Below are positions 53,748-63,733 of a stretch of 64,000 nucleotides of DNA, piece by piece (position 1 is the first letter of the stretch; each line of letters begins with the position of its first letter). This stretch comes from Neostapfia colusana (Eukaryota > Streptophyta > Magnoliopsida > Poales > Poaceae), in NCBI GenBank assembly GCA_030760725.1, contig JASWHV010000009.1, positions 108,883,854-108,947,853 on the forward strand. Reading direction: 5' to 3'. Made by a program: the position numbers and the translations under genes. The notes beneath the pieces are model-generated. The model did no database searches, was not told where the DNA came from, and saw nothing but the letters and a program-made list of their open reading frames with translations.

Positions 53748-53939
53748 CTCTTCAGTTTTTTCTTCCTTTGCTTCATTTTTTTTAGATTCCAATATAAATA
53801 CTTAAACATGTATAGATTTTGCAAATTAAGTCCAAACTCGATGATTCTTTTTTCTATATTCTTCAAAAATTAATATATACCAGATGGGACAAAATGTTTA
53901 AAACTTATATAATTAACATTGTTATGTTTTGATATATAT
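53748..53939. other. AT-rich spacer between two CACTA termini
   Basis: About 190 bp, strongly AT-rich, no signal. It should be the flank of both elements but shows no copia sequence continuing from 48260. Confidence 0.6.
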
Positions 53940-54400
53940 CACTACAAGAATCGCCATAATATACGATGGCCAAAATTATTGACGACGGCATTGTCGTCAA
54001 TAAACATATTGACGACAGCAAGACACCACCGTTGTCAATTAGTCATTAATTGATGACGGTACCATTGTCTATACGGTTTCGGGCCTTATAGACGACATCC
54101 CACCGTCGACAATATAGGCCCTCGTCAACATGGGCTGAAATCTGGGCCTGCCTGAGACTTTATAGACGACGGTTAGACACACCGTCGTCAATAATACGTT
54201 GTAGACGACGGTTCAAGTACACCGTCGTTTATAAGGCCCGATATACTCGGGCGGCGGCCGCTACTTGGCTCTCTTCCTCACCCGCGCCACCACCGCTTGG
54301 TCCGAGCGCCGTTGGGAGCGCTTCCACCGCTTTGTCCGAGCGTCGCCGCCGACTGCCATTGGGAGCGCAGCCGCTGCCGACCGCCGTCATTCCAATGAGG
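53940..54400 (+). mobile_element. fourth CACTA element, 5' terminus only
   Basis: Begins CACTACAAGAATCGCCATAA. The next 300 bp carry at least ten copies of GACGACGG/CCGTCGTC-type motifs in both orientations, as expected for CACTA subterminal repeats. A GC-rich first-exon-like region follows to a possible GTACG donor at 54400. No matching right end (…TTCTTGTAGTG) is found within the window, so the element is truncated or its extent is masked. Confidence 0.75.
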
Positions 54401-54609
54401 TACGCCGCCTCCCTCCCTCCTCCCCCTCCGCCGGCCGCCCGTCCCCACCCCGCTGCGCCTTTATGGCTTGTGAGTCAACATGAAAATGGGATGGGCTGCG
54501 GCGTCCCGCCCCACCGCCGCAGCAGCCGCGACCTTAACGCGTGCACTTGCGACCAAGCCCTCTCACTCAGCACAGACGACACTTCCCTCTCGCCGTCTCG
54601 CAGATTTTT

Positions 54610-54935
54610 TTTGCTTCGACAAGAGGTACGATGACGACTCCAGCATGAAGATGGCGATCTCTCTGGCTTCAGACAACAGCTTGACGACCCTGCAGTTTTC
54701 TTGATCAGCTGCAGTGGATTAATTTTTAATCTTCTTCAACTGTTTTTGCATCTTCTTGGACATGCGGATGTAGGAGTGGATCTTTGCCTGAACAGCTGCA
54801 TCATCTCCTGTTTTCAGAGCCAACTGCATGTCCAGGATGCATCTCTTGAGCTCTCCAAAGATCTCTTGCTTTGCGCCGAAGAGGTCGACTTTACATGTCT
54901 TGTTTATGACCATTTTACCATCAAGGTGTCTTTCT
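54610..54935 (-). pseudogene. DUF241 (BPS1-like) protein fragment
   Basis: The minus strand reads CKVDLFGAKQEIFGELKRCI, then LDMQLALKTGDDAAVQAKIH and SYIRMSKKMQKQLKKI. After a TAA and a frame change it reads ENCRVVKLLSEAREIAIFML and ESSSYLLSKQ, where homology stops abruptly at about 54612. DUF241 is a plant-specific family with members of unknown biochemical role, usually near 300 residues and single-exon; this covers about 100. Both ends are truncated. Its left neighbour is the GC-rich end of the CACTA terminus at 53940, so capture by that element is possible. Family assignment is from recalled motifs. Confidence 0.6.
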
Positions 54936-56014
54936 GATGACATCATAATCCAAATTGGCCTGCTAACTTGAACCAAATTTCTAATCCAGTGAAGTATCAC
55001 ATCATTTGCATCCCCCTAGCTAGCTTGAGGTCCAGCACCCAAACTGCCACAATATAGGTAACTATAGTAGGATACAAACATGGTGCCCATTTCTTAAGTT
55101 TCACGCTGAATCTCGATCTGCTCCCACATCCAGACATGCGTTCTAGGCACGTCGCTTGAAGCATCCAATGGAATAAAACCGGCAATTTCAGGACACGGGT
55201 TATCTTCTTTTCAGATGTGCCAGTGAAACTCTTTGCTGTTTGTCCCGTTCCGTTACGAACTAAACAATGTCATTGGAATACTAGATTAACAATGGCTAGC
55301 AAACAATCCTGAACCTATGTTCTGTCTGGCCGAAATAAGGTTCTAGGTCTTGCTGTGCACAAGCAGACAACCTGAAACAGCTCTTGTATTTAAAATAGAG
55401 TACAATCACCATCACGGCTACCGGTTATAGAGCTGCACAAACAGGCAGTACTTGCTAGGGATCAGTACTACACTTGTATTCTGTAATACATCGAGTTGGA
55501 TTTAGCCGGATGGTAGCATGTCCATGTGAATATATAGTTCCCAGTTTATTGCATGCTTCTTCAAATGTGTCCGCTTGTTCTTAACCTATTGTCTAGCTGC
55601 TTCTTGGAAACAGCTCAAATGCTTATGGAGGTAAGCATCTGTTCTGAGCTGAGGAACGAACTGATGATGGATCATGGATGTATTGTTTTCCTAGATCTTG
55701 GGAGCTGGCACACGGCTCACTAGTTTTTTTTGTGGGGTAGTGCGTGAACTTATTCTCTTGTAGTCATGTTATGCCTGTACTTCTTTGTTATTAAAATTAT
55801 TTTGAATGATTCTTGTGGTTTTAGCTACGTTATGATATCATGCCATGATGTGGTGAAATTTGTACAGAAACTGCAAATGATTTTCATCTATTTTTTTTGT
55901 TTATTAGCTGGTGAATCTGAAGAAATTAAAGAAGCGACAAGAGAGTGAAACAGATCAAAAGATAAATACTAGCAAAACTAGCTAATAATTGTAATCTATG
56001 CTAGTGGTTATGAT
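54936..56014. other. non-coding flank with one exon-like stretch
   Basis: Minus strand 55200-55016 is protein-like in one frame (GFIPLDASSDVPRTHVWMWE, then QIEIQRE and a stop), unrecognised. The rest has no coding or repeat signal that I can name. A simple T-rich run lies near 55720. It lies downstream of the C2H2 gene remnant at 56015. Confidence 0.4.
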
Positions 56015-56379
56015 TTAGTAGCCACTATATATGACTACGAAGCATGGCAGTATAGCTCTAGAGTTGAACACAAAGAGCTCATCCAGATCGGAGTAGGCAC
56101 CCTCTGACTGAGCACGGCGGGCTAGCAGAGTCGTAGTCAGCATCCTCCTCAGATGATTTCGTGTCAGTGCCCTTCTTCGCCCTCCCTACAACAACCCGGT
56201 ACACCAGCGTGGCCTTCCTCTCGCCGTCCGTCAGCTCCTGCGACGCCATGTCATGGGCGCAGCTGCTCGTCGCCGTCGTCACGATCTTCCCCTCGCCATC
56301 GACCCTGATGAGTCTGCTTGTGTCAGATGGGTATTCCGTAGGACTTGTTCAGTTATCTGAATGTTTATACAGTACCTGA
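56015..56379 (-). pseudogene. C2H2 zinc-finger gene, 3' exon (right part at 63214-63733)
   Basis: After an intron-like stretch (donor GTACTG at about 56376-56371, acceptor ACAAGCAG at about 56320) the exon reads LIRVDGEGKIVTTATSS, then MASQELTDGERKATLVYRVV, VVGRAKKGTDTKSS and, after a frame change near 56110, AYSDLDELFVFNSRAILPCF then VVIYSGY and TAA at 56015-56017. The ending RAILPCFVVIY and the 'TTATS..AHD' segment are those of a plant C2H2-zinc-finger family with a PARP-like C-terminal domain. The exon frame is compatible with the part before the copia insertion. Confidence 0.65.
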
Positions 56380-57238
56380 AACCTCGGAGAACAGTGACAA
56401 CGGGAGGCCCTTCGTGAAGATGTCGGCAAACTGCGTCGTCGTCGGGACATGGTGTACCCAAACCTCCCCTCGTGCAACCCGCTCACGAACAAACTGGAGG
56501 TCAATCTCCACATGCTTCGTACGCTGATGCTGGACCGGGTTGGTGGAGAGGTACACGGCGCGGACGTTATCGCAGTAGATCAGAGTGCTCTTGGCGCGGG
56601 AGTGTGGAGCTGCTGAAGCCAGGAGGCCTCAGCCACACTGTTTGCCATGGCGCGATACTCCGCCTCAGCACTCGAAGCGACACCACGGGCTGTCACTTCG
56701 AGGACCAGGAGACGAGGTTACCACCCAGGAAGACGGCGTACCCAGAGGTAGACCGACGATTGTCCGGGCAGCCTGCCCAGTCAGCGTTGGTGTACATGAC
56801 CAGCTCGAAGGTCGCGTCACGTCGAAGGAGGAGGCCATACTCGAGGGTGCCACGTAGGTACCGAAGAATCCGCTTCACAGCAGTGAGGTGCAACGCCCTC
56901 GGGTCATGCATGTGGAGGCACACCTGCTGAACCGCATAGGAGATATCCGGCCTAGTGAAGGTGAGGTACTGAAGAGCACCTACAAGACCAGTGATGGGTG
57001 TCCCGTCGGTAGCGGAGAGCTTCGCCTGAGTATACACTGGAGTGGTGCACGGCTTACACTTAGCCATGTCCACTCCCTGGAGGATATCCAGGCAGTACTG
57101 TCGCTGGTGAAGGAACAAGCCGCCTGGTCGGTCCTCGACCGCAATACCCAGGAAGTGGTGGAGGCGGCCCAGTCCTTCATAGCAAACTCCTGCTGTAGAG
57201 CAGAAATCGTGCACCGAAGAAGAGCCAGACTGGACGCT
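56380..57238 (-). pseudogene. copia RT C-terminal part and RNase H
   Basis: Text from 57238: ASSLALLRCTISALQQEFAM, then after a frame change GLGRLHHFLGIAVEDRPGGL, QRQYCLDILQGVDMAKCKPC, GALQYLTFTRPDISYAVQQV and the connection SVKRIL-like segment. RNase H follows with LVMYTNADWAGCPDNRRSTS and GYAVFLGGNLVSWSSK, then VQHQRTKHVEIDLQFVRERV and FADIFTKGLPLSLF, ending at about 56380. The N-terminal boundary is one or two residues after where the catalytic YVDD would be, so RT activity is lost. Confidence 0.92.
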
Positions 57239-57523
57239 TGAAAGTGCATCTAGGCATTCCCTTGTGGATTTTGGATGATTGATGACAAATGAATTGAGAT
57301 GCTAATGAACTTGTTGAGATGAATGCAGATTAACTCGTGTAAGGTAGGATTGGTGCACTCAAAAAGGTGAAAAATAAAGTGATGAAGAAAAAGGAAAAGG
57401 ACAGATCCATGAACCAAGCATAATGTAGACTTACTTGTATAGGATTTGTGTGAGAGACACATCCCAAGAGCTAAAAATATTTGCGTTGGGGTAAGGGATT
57501 AAAACACATCCTAATCACCCACA

Positions 57524-57975
57524 ACACGGTGCACCGGACTAGTCCGCTCGTGGACCGGACTAGTCCATTCAACTCTCTGTTACTTCACAACACGGTGCAT
57601 CGGACTAGTCCGCTCAGAAACCTGACTGGTCCGTTCAACTCTCTGTTACTTCACAACACGGTGCACGGGACTAATCCGCTCAGAAACCGGACTAGTCCAT
57701 TCAACTCTCTGTTACTTCACAACACGGTGCACCAGACTAGTCCGCTCAGAAACCGGACTAGTCCGTTCAACTCTCTGTTGATTCGCAACACGGTGCACCG
57801 GACTAGTCCGCTCAGAAACCGGACTAGTCCGTTTAACTCTCTGGAACCAGCATTCACCTTGCACCGGACTAGTCCGCTCAGAAACCAGACTAGTCCGTTT
57901 AACTCTCTGGAACCGGCATTCACCTTGCACCGGACTAGTCCGCTCTTTGACCGGACTAGTCTGTTAAAATTTCTG
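57524..57975 (+). repeat. 66 bp minisatellite with paired CGGACTAGTCCG dyads
   Basis: About seven units of 'cacaacacggtgcaccggac...', each with two dyads (GGACTAGTCCG and GGACTAGTCCA/G) separated by about 10 bp. The last two units differ in the linker. Confidence 0.95.
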
Positions 57976-58095
57976 TAAACACTTCAAATTAGGGTTTCCA
58001 CTATGTTGCATGCAACACGAAAATTGTACATGGCACACCGGACTAGTCCGGTGAACAGAGCGGACTAGTCCGGCCACCAGGACTCTTGGAAACTT

Positions 58096-58105
58096 TATAT
58101 AAATA
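58096..58105 (+). promoter_or_regulatory. TATA box of the SIRE-like LTR
   Basis: TATATAAATA, directly after the dyad-rich region, in the expected U3/R position. Confidence 0.65.
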
Positions 58106-58612
58106 GAGGTGCACGGCCACACATTGAAAAAGTCAAACCCTAGCACCGGCGCACGCCCCAAGAGCACAAAAAATACCTCTCTCCATTCATTCTAAGCCTA
58201 GAAAGATTAAGTCTTTGAGGATTAGATATTGGATCAAGGAGAGAATCGTTCTTCTTGACATTGAGCTCTTGGTTTGTTTTCTCTCACACAATTGCTAATC
58301 ATTGTTCTCTTTTTGGGTGTGGGAGAAAGAGTTACTCTCTGTAATCTTGTGGGAGCACTCAAATTGTGAGAACGCCCCACGTACAATTGTTTACCCCTGT
58401 GTGTGGTTAGTGGATTTGAATTGGCCTTTGTGGCAATTCAACGAGGGAAAGGTTGGTGAAGACCTGGTCCTTGGTGGACTCCTCAACAGGGACGTTGATT
58501 CCTGGGTGGAATCAAACCTCGGGATAAAACCTTGTCTCGTGTCTTCTTAATCTTCCTTCAGTTGTAAATTAGGAGTGCTAGTTATTATTTGATTTACATC
58601 GACACCTAGTGC

Positions 58613-58918
58613 TATACCGTGGAGGAAAGCATTCTCAACGTCCAACTGGTGGACGGGCCAAGAACGCGAGAGAGCCAGCAACAGAATTGTACGAATCATT
58701 GCTGGTTTCACCACCGGGCTGAAAGTCTCGTCGTAGTCGACTCCAGGGCGCTGAGTGAAACCAAGAAGTACCCACTGAGCCTTGTACCTCTCCAAGGTAC
58801 CGTCTGCCTTCTTCTTATGTGTGAACACCCACTTGCCCGTGACAACATTGCCACGACCGGGGCAGGGAACCAGGTCCAAGGTCTGGTTGACAAGCAGGGC
58901 CTCATACTCTTCCTCCAT
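58613..58918 (-). pseudogene. copia RT, N-terminal part
   Basis: Reads MEEEYEALLVNQTLDLVPCP, VVTGKWVFTHKKKADGTLER, LLGFTQRPGVDYDETFSPVV and VHQLDVENAFLHG, where the first catalytic Asp is the D of QLDV. It stops at the foreign LTR edge. Otherwise open and well conserved. Confidence 0.93.
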
Positions 58919-58977
58919 AGCGCGGCGCTAGTGAGGGTCGACGAGGATGCTAGGCACGGAAGTTGGTATGGGTGAGA

Positions 58978-60560
58978 TCAAAAAGAGTCGGTCGGTGGAG
59001 ATGTCGTCGACGAGAAGGCAGCTCCAGCGAAGCGCTCAACCGGCCGGAGACTCCCGGGTGAACGTCGAGTCACCATCGGGTGGACGTAACCAGGATCCCT
59101 GTGGAGAAGAGGAGGGTTGTACACCGGGCGCTCGGGTACAACAACCTTCTCTCGTCGTGGGTAGACGGGAGTGGGTATCGAGGCCGCACGTGGTGCGACG
59201 ACTGGTGTAGAGTGCTCTGGTGCCACGCGTGGCACAGCTGGAACTTGGGCCCCATCCCATACTCGTCGCTGGTAGACAAGCGCGAGGTCGGCGAAGCGAG
59301 AAGTCATCGTCAGAGCTGCGCATGGTGCGACTGGTGGCGTCAGGAACGTCGGGCTCGCTGCAGGTGACGTCGGGGAAGCTGAGGCCGCGCATAGCGCAGA
59401 TGGTGAAGTTGATGCCGCGCGTGGTGCAGCTTGTGATGTAGGGGTCATCCGACGCACAGCATGCGATGTAGGAGATGTCGATGCTGCGCGTGGCGCAGCA
59501 GGCGACGCCGGAGACGTCGATGCCGCACGTGGTGCAGCAGGTGATGCCGGGGCACCTGAGGTGTAGCGTGTGTTGAATCTGCAGAAGAAAGAGGCCACGG
59601 CGACCTGGGGAGCAGCCACGGGGTTAGTGGGGAAAAGGGAATCCAGCTCTGTGGTGGAACCGAAAGAGGTGGTGGAGAAGGGAAAGGAGGACTCGTTGAA
59701 TACGACGTGCCGAGAGATCAAAAGGCCATGAGTAGTGAGATCTAAGCAGCGGTACCCCTTATGATCAAGGGAATACCCGAGGAAAATACACCGTGTCGAG
59801 CAGGGCACAAGCTTATATGGGGCAGTGGCGGAAAGGTTAGGGTAGCAAGCGCACCCAAAAACTCGAAGGCGATCATAAAGGGGATCGGTGCCATATAAAG
59901 CAAAGTAGGGGGGTAGAGGCACGAATCGCCTTTGTAGGAAGGCGATTAATTAGAAGTGTGGTTGTATGGAGAGACTCCACCCAGTATCAGGCTGGAACTG
60001 ATGCCTGGAACATCAGGGAGCGCATGACATCATTGGTGGTGCGAATCATACGCTCTTCCTTGCCGTTTTGAGGAAAGGTATACGGACAATACATGCGTAG
60101 CTGTACCCCATGTGCGGAGAGAAAATTATGAAACACAGAGTTATCGAACTCGCGTCCGTTATCACACTAGACATCTCGGATGGTGCGCCCAAACTGAGTA
60201 GAAATCCAAACAAAGAAGTGAGAAAGAGTAACGAAAGTATCAGACTTCAATCATAATGGAAAAGCCCAGGAAAAGTGAGAAAAATCATCAATGATCACCA
60301 AATAATAATTAAAGCCCGATAAACTGGTAATGGGTGATGTCCACAAATCACAATGTATAAGATCAAAGGCGTGCTCAACATGAGTGACAGAAGTGGGAAA
60401 AGGGAGTCGAACATGGACCAAGCTGACAAGCATGCCAGAGGGAGTCATGTGTGCCCCTAGAACACGAGATAACAGAACTACTGAACAGCTTTGACATAGC
60501 ATCTGCACTAGGGTGGCCAAGCCGGCGATGCCAAATGGTGGATGAAGTTCTTGTAGTCAA
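58978..60560 (-). pseudogene. copia integrase and linker
   Basis: GAG-pre-integrase: STIWHRRLGHPSADAMSKLF. Core: DLIHCDLWTSPITSLSGFNY (Asp), VIIDDFSHFSWAFPL, a break, then a second Asp in CDNGREFDN and the Glu in NGKEER-like text at about 60060-60180, with stops. From 59922 it is open: LYDRLRVFGCACYPNLSATA, CIFLGYSLDHKGYRCLDLTT. It then enters a long repeated alanine/serine/proline linker (SPAAPRAAST repeated several times) before the RT. The repeats in the linker are unusually regular. Confidence 0.9.
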
Positions 60561-60799
60561 AGCAAAAGGCGGTGATGCAGCAGAAGTAGGAAGTCAAAGT
60601 GTGTACAGGGGCCCCAAGCTATCACATCGAAAAAGAGGTCACTGGGTAGAAAGATCCTTCACAGACAAACCAAATGGATCAAACTCAATGGAAACATTGT
60701 TGTCAGTGGTAAAACGACGGACAGAAAGCAAGTTTTGAATGGTATCCGGAACGAGAAGAATGTTTTTAAGATGGAAAGAACCCATGAGACTGGAATCAC

Positions 60800-61140
60800 C
60801 TACTGAGGTGGCTGAAAGAACAAACCCATTCCCAACAACGATAGATGAAGGAAAAGAGGGAATGGGAGGGTGGGTGGAAGAGAGTATACCAGTATTGGAG
60901 TGGTATGGTATGACGCTCTGGAGTCAACTACCCAATCGGCGCCTAGTGGAGTAAGGTGCATGGTGCTGAAGGAAGAGGCCAGCGACTGTCGATCCCACGT
61001 CGAGGGTGGCTCGTGGAGAGGTGCCGACGGCTCCGAGTGCCCAATAGGATAGTCGGTGCCTCCGTAGGTCGAGGATGACTGTCCACCAGAAGGGTAGCCA
61101 GACCCACCGTATGCCTGAGTCATCGGCCCACCAGCACTGT
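60800..61140 (-). pseudogene. copia protease region
   Basis: Reads YGGSGYPSGGQSSSTYGGTD, then PLGADWVVDSRASYHTTP. The expected catalytic motif is DSGA; here it is DSRA. The remainder of the protease (60800-60560) is in another frame. Confidence 0.85.
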
Positions 61141-61378
61141 AGGCTGGTCAACTATAGCCCGGGGTGGCTACGAACGCTGGCTGGGGGTGTGGTGGTCGTG
61201 GTGGCTGAGAACCCGGAGACGGCCCAGGCCACATGTAGATCTGGCCAGTCCATGGGTTGTAGGGTGTGGGCCAGGGTGCACCTCCCCGGCCGGTACCACC
61301 ACTACCACCAGTAGCCGGAGTAGTGGGTGAAGGAATGCCGCCTGCACTTCTATCTCCACCACACCTGCTGTGTTTTCC

Positions 61379-62936
61379 TCAGCGGCGATGATTTCCACCT
61401 CTAGTAGTGGCAAGAGTGCCTTGGGTGGAAGGTGGTCGTGGCGGTGGTCCACCAGCAGCTGGTGAGGGTGGACGAGGGGACTGCCCAGAGCCATAAAAGG
61501 TTGTGCCAGACCCAGAGCCAGTAGAGCCTCCTGCGGTGATCTCTTCAAGCTCAAGGTCAGACCATACCTTCTCGAAGTTAGGGAGTGGATCCAGACGAAG
61601 TAGCCACGTCCGTAGGTGACAATAGCGGTCATTCAGGCCCTGAAGGACCTGAAGAACAAGAGCGCTATCGGTGACCAGCTCGCAAAGGTCACGTTGAGCA
61701 TCCGCCATTGCCCTTCATCTCCCGGCAGTAGGTTGAGACAGATCGGTCACCCTGGACGGTGTTCTAGAACCAAGCGCTGATGTGGAGGGCTCGAGTTGCG
61801 TGGTTCCCTAGAAAATGCTGCTCAAGGACCAGCCAGGCCCGTCAAACAGTGCCACCACCGCGCTGCCTGACGATGTCCTGTAGCTGCTCCGACAGGGAGC
61901 CAGGGATCCAGGATAGGACCAGGCTATCCATGTTGATCCAGGAGACCTCCACCGAAAAATCGTCCTAGAGGACGTGGTCGTCGAGGCAATAACACCTCAG
62001 CGTGAGGAGAACTAGGTCACGCCACCGGGCATATGAAGTGGACTCGGAGCTGAGAACAACCGGCACGAGCTTCCGGATGTTCTGAATCCCGGCGGCCTGT
62101 GCATGAAGAGCAGCCACAAGTGAAGCCGAGTACGTACCAGCGTCCGAGGGAGGCTCGTGGGCAGCACTCATTGGTCGGTGAGCACTCTCCTCGAGCTGGT
62201 GAGATAGAGCGGCCGCGGAGGCACGCTCCTGCTCCAGGGCGAGAGCGAGTGCGCACTCGCACTCGCGAGAGGCAGCCAGAGCTGCGGCGATGTCGGAGGT
62301 GTCCGTCGTGTCAGTGCCGTAGGAAGAAGTGGTTGCGCTCTCAGCAGCGGCACCGGCGACTAGAAACAGGATCGACGGGACAGCGGTCGTGGTGCTCCCG
62401 TCGATGTCGAGGCCGATGGTGGTAAAGTCGCGTGGCCCAGAGGTACCTGCCATGAAAGCGATAGTGGCAGCGGGTGTGGCGGATTTGCCGGTGGTACCTA
62501 CAAGAGGTCCGCCGGCGGCCGGACCAGTCTTCGGAGACATAGGAGAGGCGACAGCGCCTCCCGTAGCAGAGGCAGCGGCGTGTCGAGGGAGGGGCGTGCC
62601 AACTCCCCCGGAACAGAGGTGGCGGCCAGCCAAGGGAGGGTGGCAGCTGATCCAGCAGCAGCAGCCACGGCGCCCCCGGGGAAGCTCCTCCCAGGGCGGC
62701 GGCGGAAGCCCCCCCCCCCCCCCCCCCCGCACTGGCCGGCCAGCCATAGCCGGCGGCGGCTGGCCCTGCGAGCGCACTGTCCAGGTGCAGCGCTGGCCAC
62801 CCGTGGCACGCCGGTACCGCGCCTCCAAGGGCTGCGGCCGCAGCCACCCCCCCCCTGAGTCGGCGGCTGATTGGCCCCGAAACCGGGCGGCAGCGGCGAC
62901 GCAGATCCATGCGACGGCGGCGGTAGCAGGGGTCAT
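61379..62936 (-). pseudogene. copia gag polyprotein, disrupted
   Basis: A long GC-rich alanine/glycine/proline-rich N-terminal region (62936-62200), then SLVAALHAQAAGIQNIRKLV, SYARWRDLVLLTLRCYCLDD and a TAG at 61965-61967. The frame continues with MDSLVLSWIPGSLSEQLQDI and breaks at about 61850. From 61708 another frame gives LQVLQGLNDRYCHLRTWLLR and FEKVWSDLELEEIT followed by a G/P-rich tail. The block order matches gag of grass copia elements in which 'NIRSLV..VLDP..YARWRD' opens the core. The true start is uncertain (62936 or 63006). Confidence 0.85.
62709..62728 (+). repeat. homopolymer of 20 C
   Basis: An uninterrupted C run inside the GC-rich part of gag. Its length may be a sequencing or assembly artefact and it affects the reading frame there. 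Confidence 0.9.
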
Positions 62937-63046
62937 GGCGACCCAGGGCGATGGCGCAGAGGCGCTGCTGGCGGCGTAGGGTGGCGGTGGCTGAAGGATG
63001 TGTCATTAGGGTTAGGGTTAAGTCCTAATCCTAATCAATCCTAGCT

Positions 63047-63058
63047 AATCTGATACCA
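63047..63058 (-). other. primer binding site of the copia element
   Basis: Minus-strand TGGTATCAGATT, ten bases matching the tRNA-iMet complement, just inside the 5' LTR. Confidence 0.8.
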
Positions 63059-63063
63059 TAATA

Positions 63064-63213
63064 GAGGGGGGAAATGAGATGATTAATCTCTGGTCAAAGG
63101 ATACATTATATAGAGGGATTAGGTGGGGAAAATGACTAAACTATTCCTAACCCTAATCCCTCACTAATGACTAAATTACCCATGTGTTACCTACACAATT
63201 ACAGAGTCTAACA
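63064..63213 (-). repeat. 5' LTR of the copia element in the zinc-finger gene
   Basis: Starts TGTTAGACTCTGTAATTG at 63213 on the minus strand; the inner end is at about 63064 (...CCCCTCTA), without a clean CA. TATATAAT at 63105-63112 (minus) is a likely TATA box. About 150 bp. Confidence 0.75.
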
Positions 63214-63733
63214 CCTGATGATGCCGCACAGCTTGCACTGCATCGGCAGCGCCCAACACAAAGGCGGTGCCGCTGCCATCGTCCAAAGCACAGGTGAAGG
63301 TGGTGCAGTGGAACCAGAGCAGCTCGTTGCCGTCAGTGACACACCTGGCGTTCTTCTTCCCTTCGTCGCTGCTGTTTTTGGCCCTCTCCTTGATGCCCTC
63401 CTTGTACTGCTCGAACCTATTCATGGTTGCTTCGCTGCTCTGCACCTTGAGTATCCTCTCGATCCTGCACACTGGCACCGACTTCCTCAGCCAGCTCGAC
63501 TGGAAGATGATCTCCACGATGTTCCTGCTCATGTCGTCGGCTCCCAGCTTTGAAACTGTAGTGGCCATGGCACAGAACATGGAGATATGTTCAAGAATGT
63601 GAAGCAGGAACAATGAAAACGATTCTTTTTTTTCTTGACGTTGTTGAGCAGAGAACGACGAACGTAAGTACCTGCATGCCGTGTCCCTCTATGGAGCTCG
63701 AGCGAGTTGTCCTTGATGAAGACCTCATCGCAG
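63214..63733 (-). pseudogene. C2H2 zinc-finger gene, 5' part (continues at 56015-56379)
   Basis: The exon at 63733-63672 reads CDEVFIKDNSLELHRGTRHA, the second half of a C2H2 finger (Cys then H...RH), ending at a GTACTT donor. The next exon starts after CACTACAG at 63555: SKLGADDMSRNIVEIIFQSS, VCRIERILKVQSSEATMNRF, CVTDGNELLWFHCTTFTCAL. Near 63260 the frame changes to one reading CKLCGIIR at the copia insertion. The order (finger, IVEIIF block, RIERILKV, DGNELL.FHC, CGIIR) is that of an uncharacterised plant C2H2 family with a PARP-like fold. Sequence before the finger is missing, so the gene is also 5'-truncated here. Confidence 0.7.

Larger units (their letters stand above)
57239..58612 (+). 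mobile_element. SIRE-like copia LTR inserted in the copia RT gene, 3' end truncated
   Basis: Starts TGAAAGTGCATCTAGGCATT, the LTR start of the SIRE-like element (minus strand of 33785 and 39369). It carries a 66 bp minisatellite with dyads at 57524-57975, a TATA box at 58096, and text near 58480-58545 matching the inverse of 32755-32800. The expected end (CTCTAGGCCACATTCA) is absent. About 120 codons of the surrounding RT, including YVDD, are also gone, so one deletion removed both. Confidence 0.8.
56380..63213 (-). mobile_element. copia retrotransposon inserted in the zinc-finger gene, 3' LTR missing
   Basis: Minus-strand order: 5' LTR 63213-63064, primer site, gag 62936-61379, protease 61140-60800, integrase 60560-58978, RT 58918-58613, then a foreign LTR 58612-57239, rest of RT and RNase H 57238-56380. 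CCTGA flanks both sides on the plus strand (56375-56379 and 63214-63218), a likely target duplication. However, the 3' end lacks an LTR and has no TG/CA terminus, so a deletion must have removed it. Gag and RNase H type place it in the short-LTR copia group of grasses. Confidence 0.8.

Noticed and set aside
48258..53750. A 3 bp target duplication for the third CACTA element
   Set aside because: Triplets TGC and CTC differ, and the right terminus is decayed, so the boundary cannot be fixed.
56472..57241. Plus-strand frames of 152 and 117 codons
   Set aside because: They are antisense to the well supported copia RT and RNase H on the minus strand.
57481..57978. A 165-codon frame of 22-residue repeats; also a CRISPR-like look
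   Set aside because: The unit is 66 bp, so every frame of the minisatellite stays open. Spacing is direct tandem without unique spacers, and this is plant DNA, so CRISPR is excluded.
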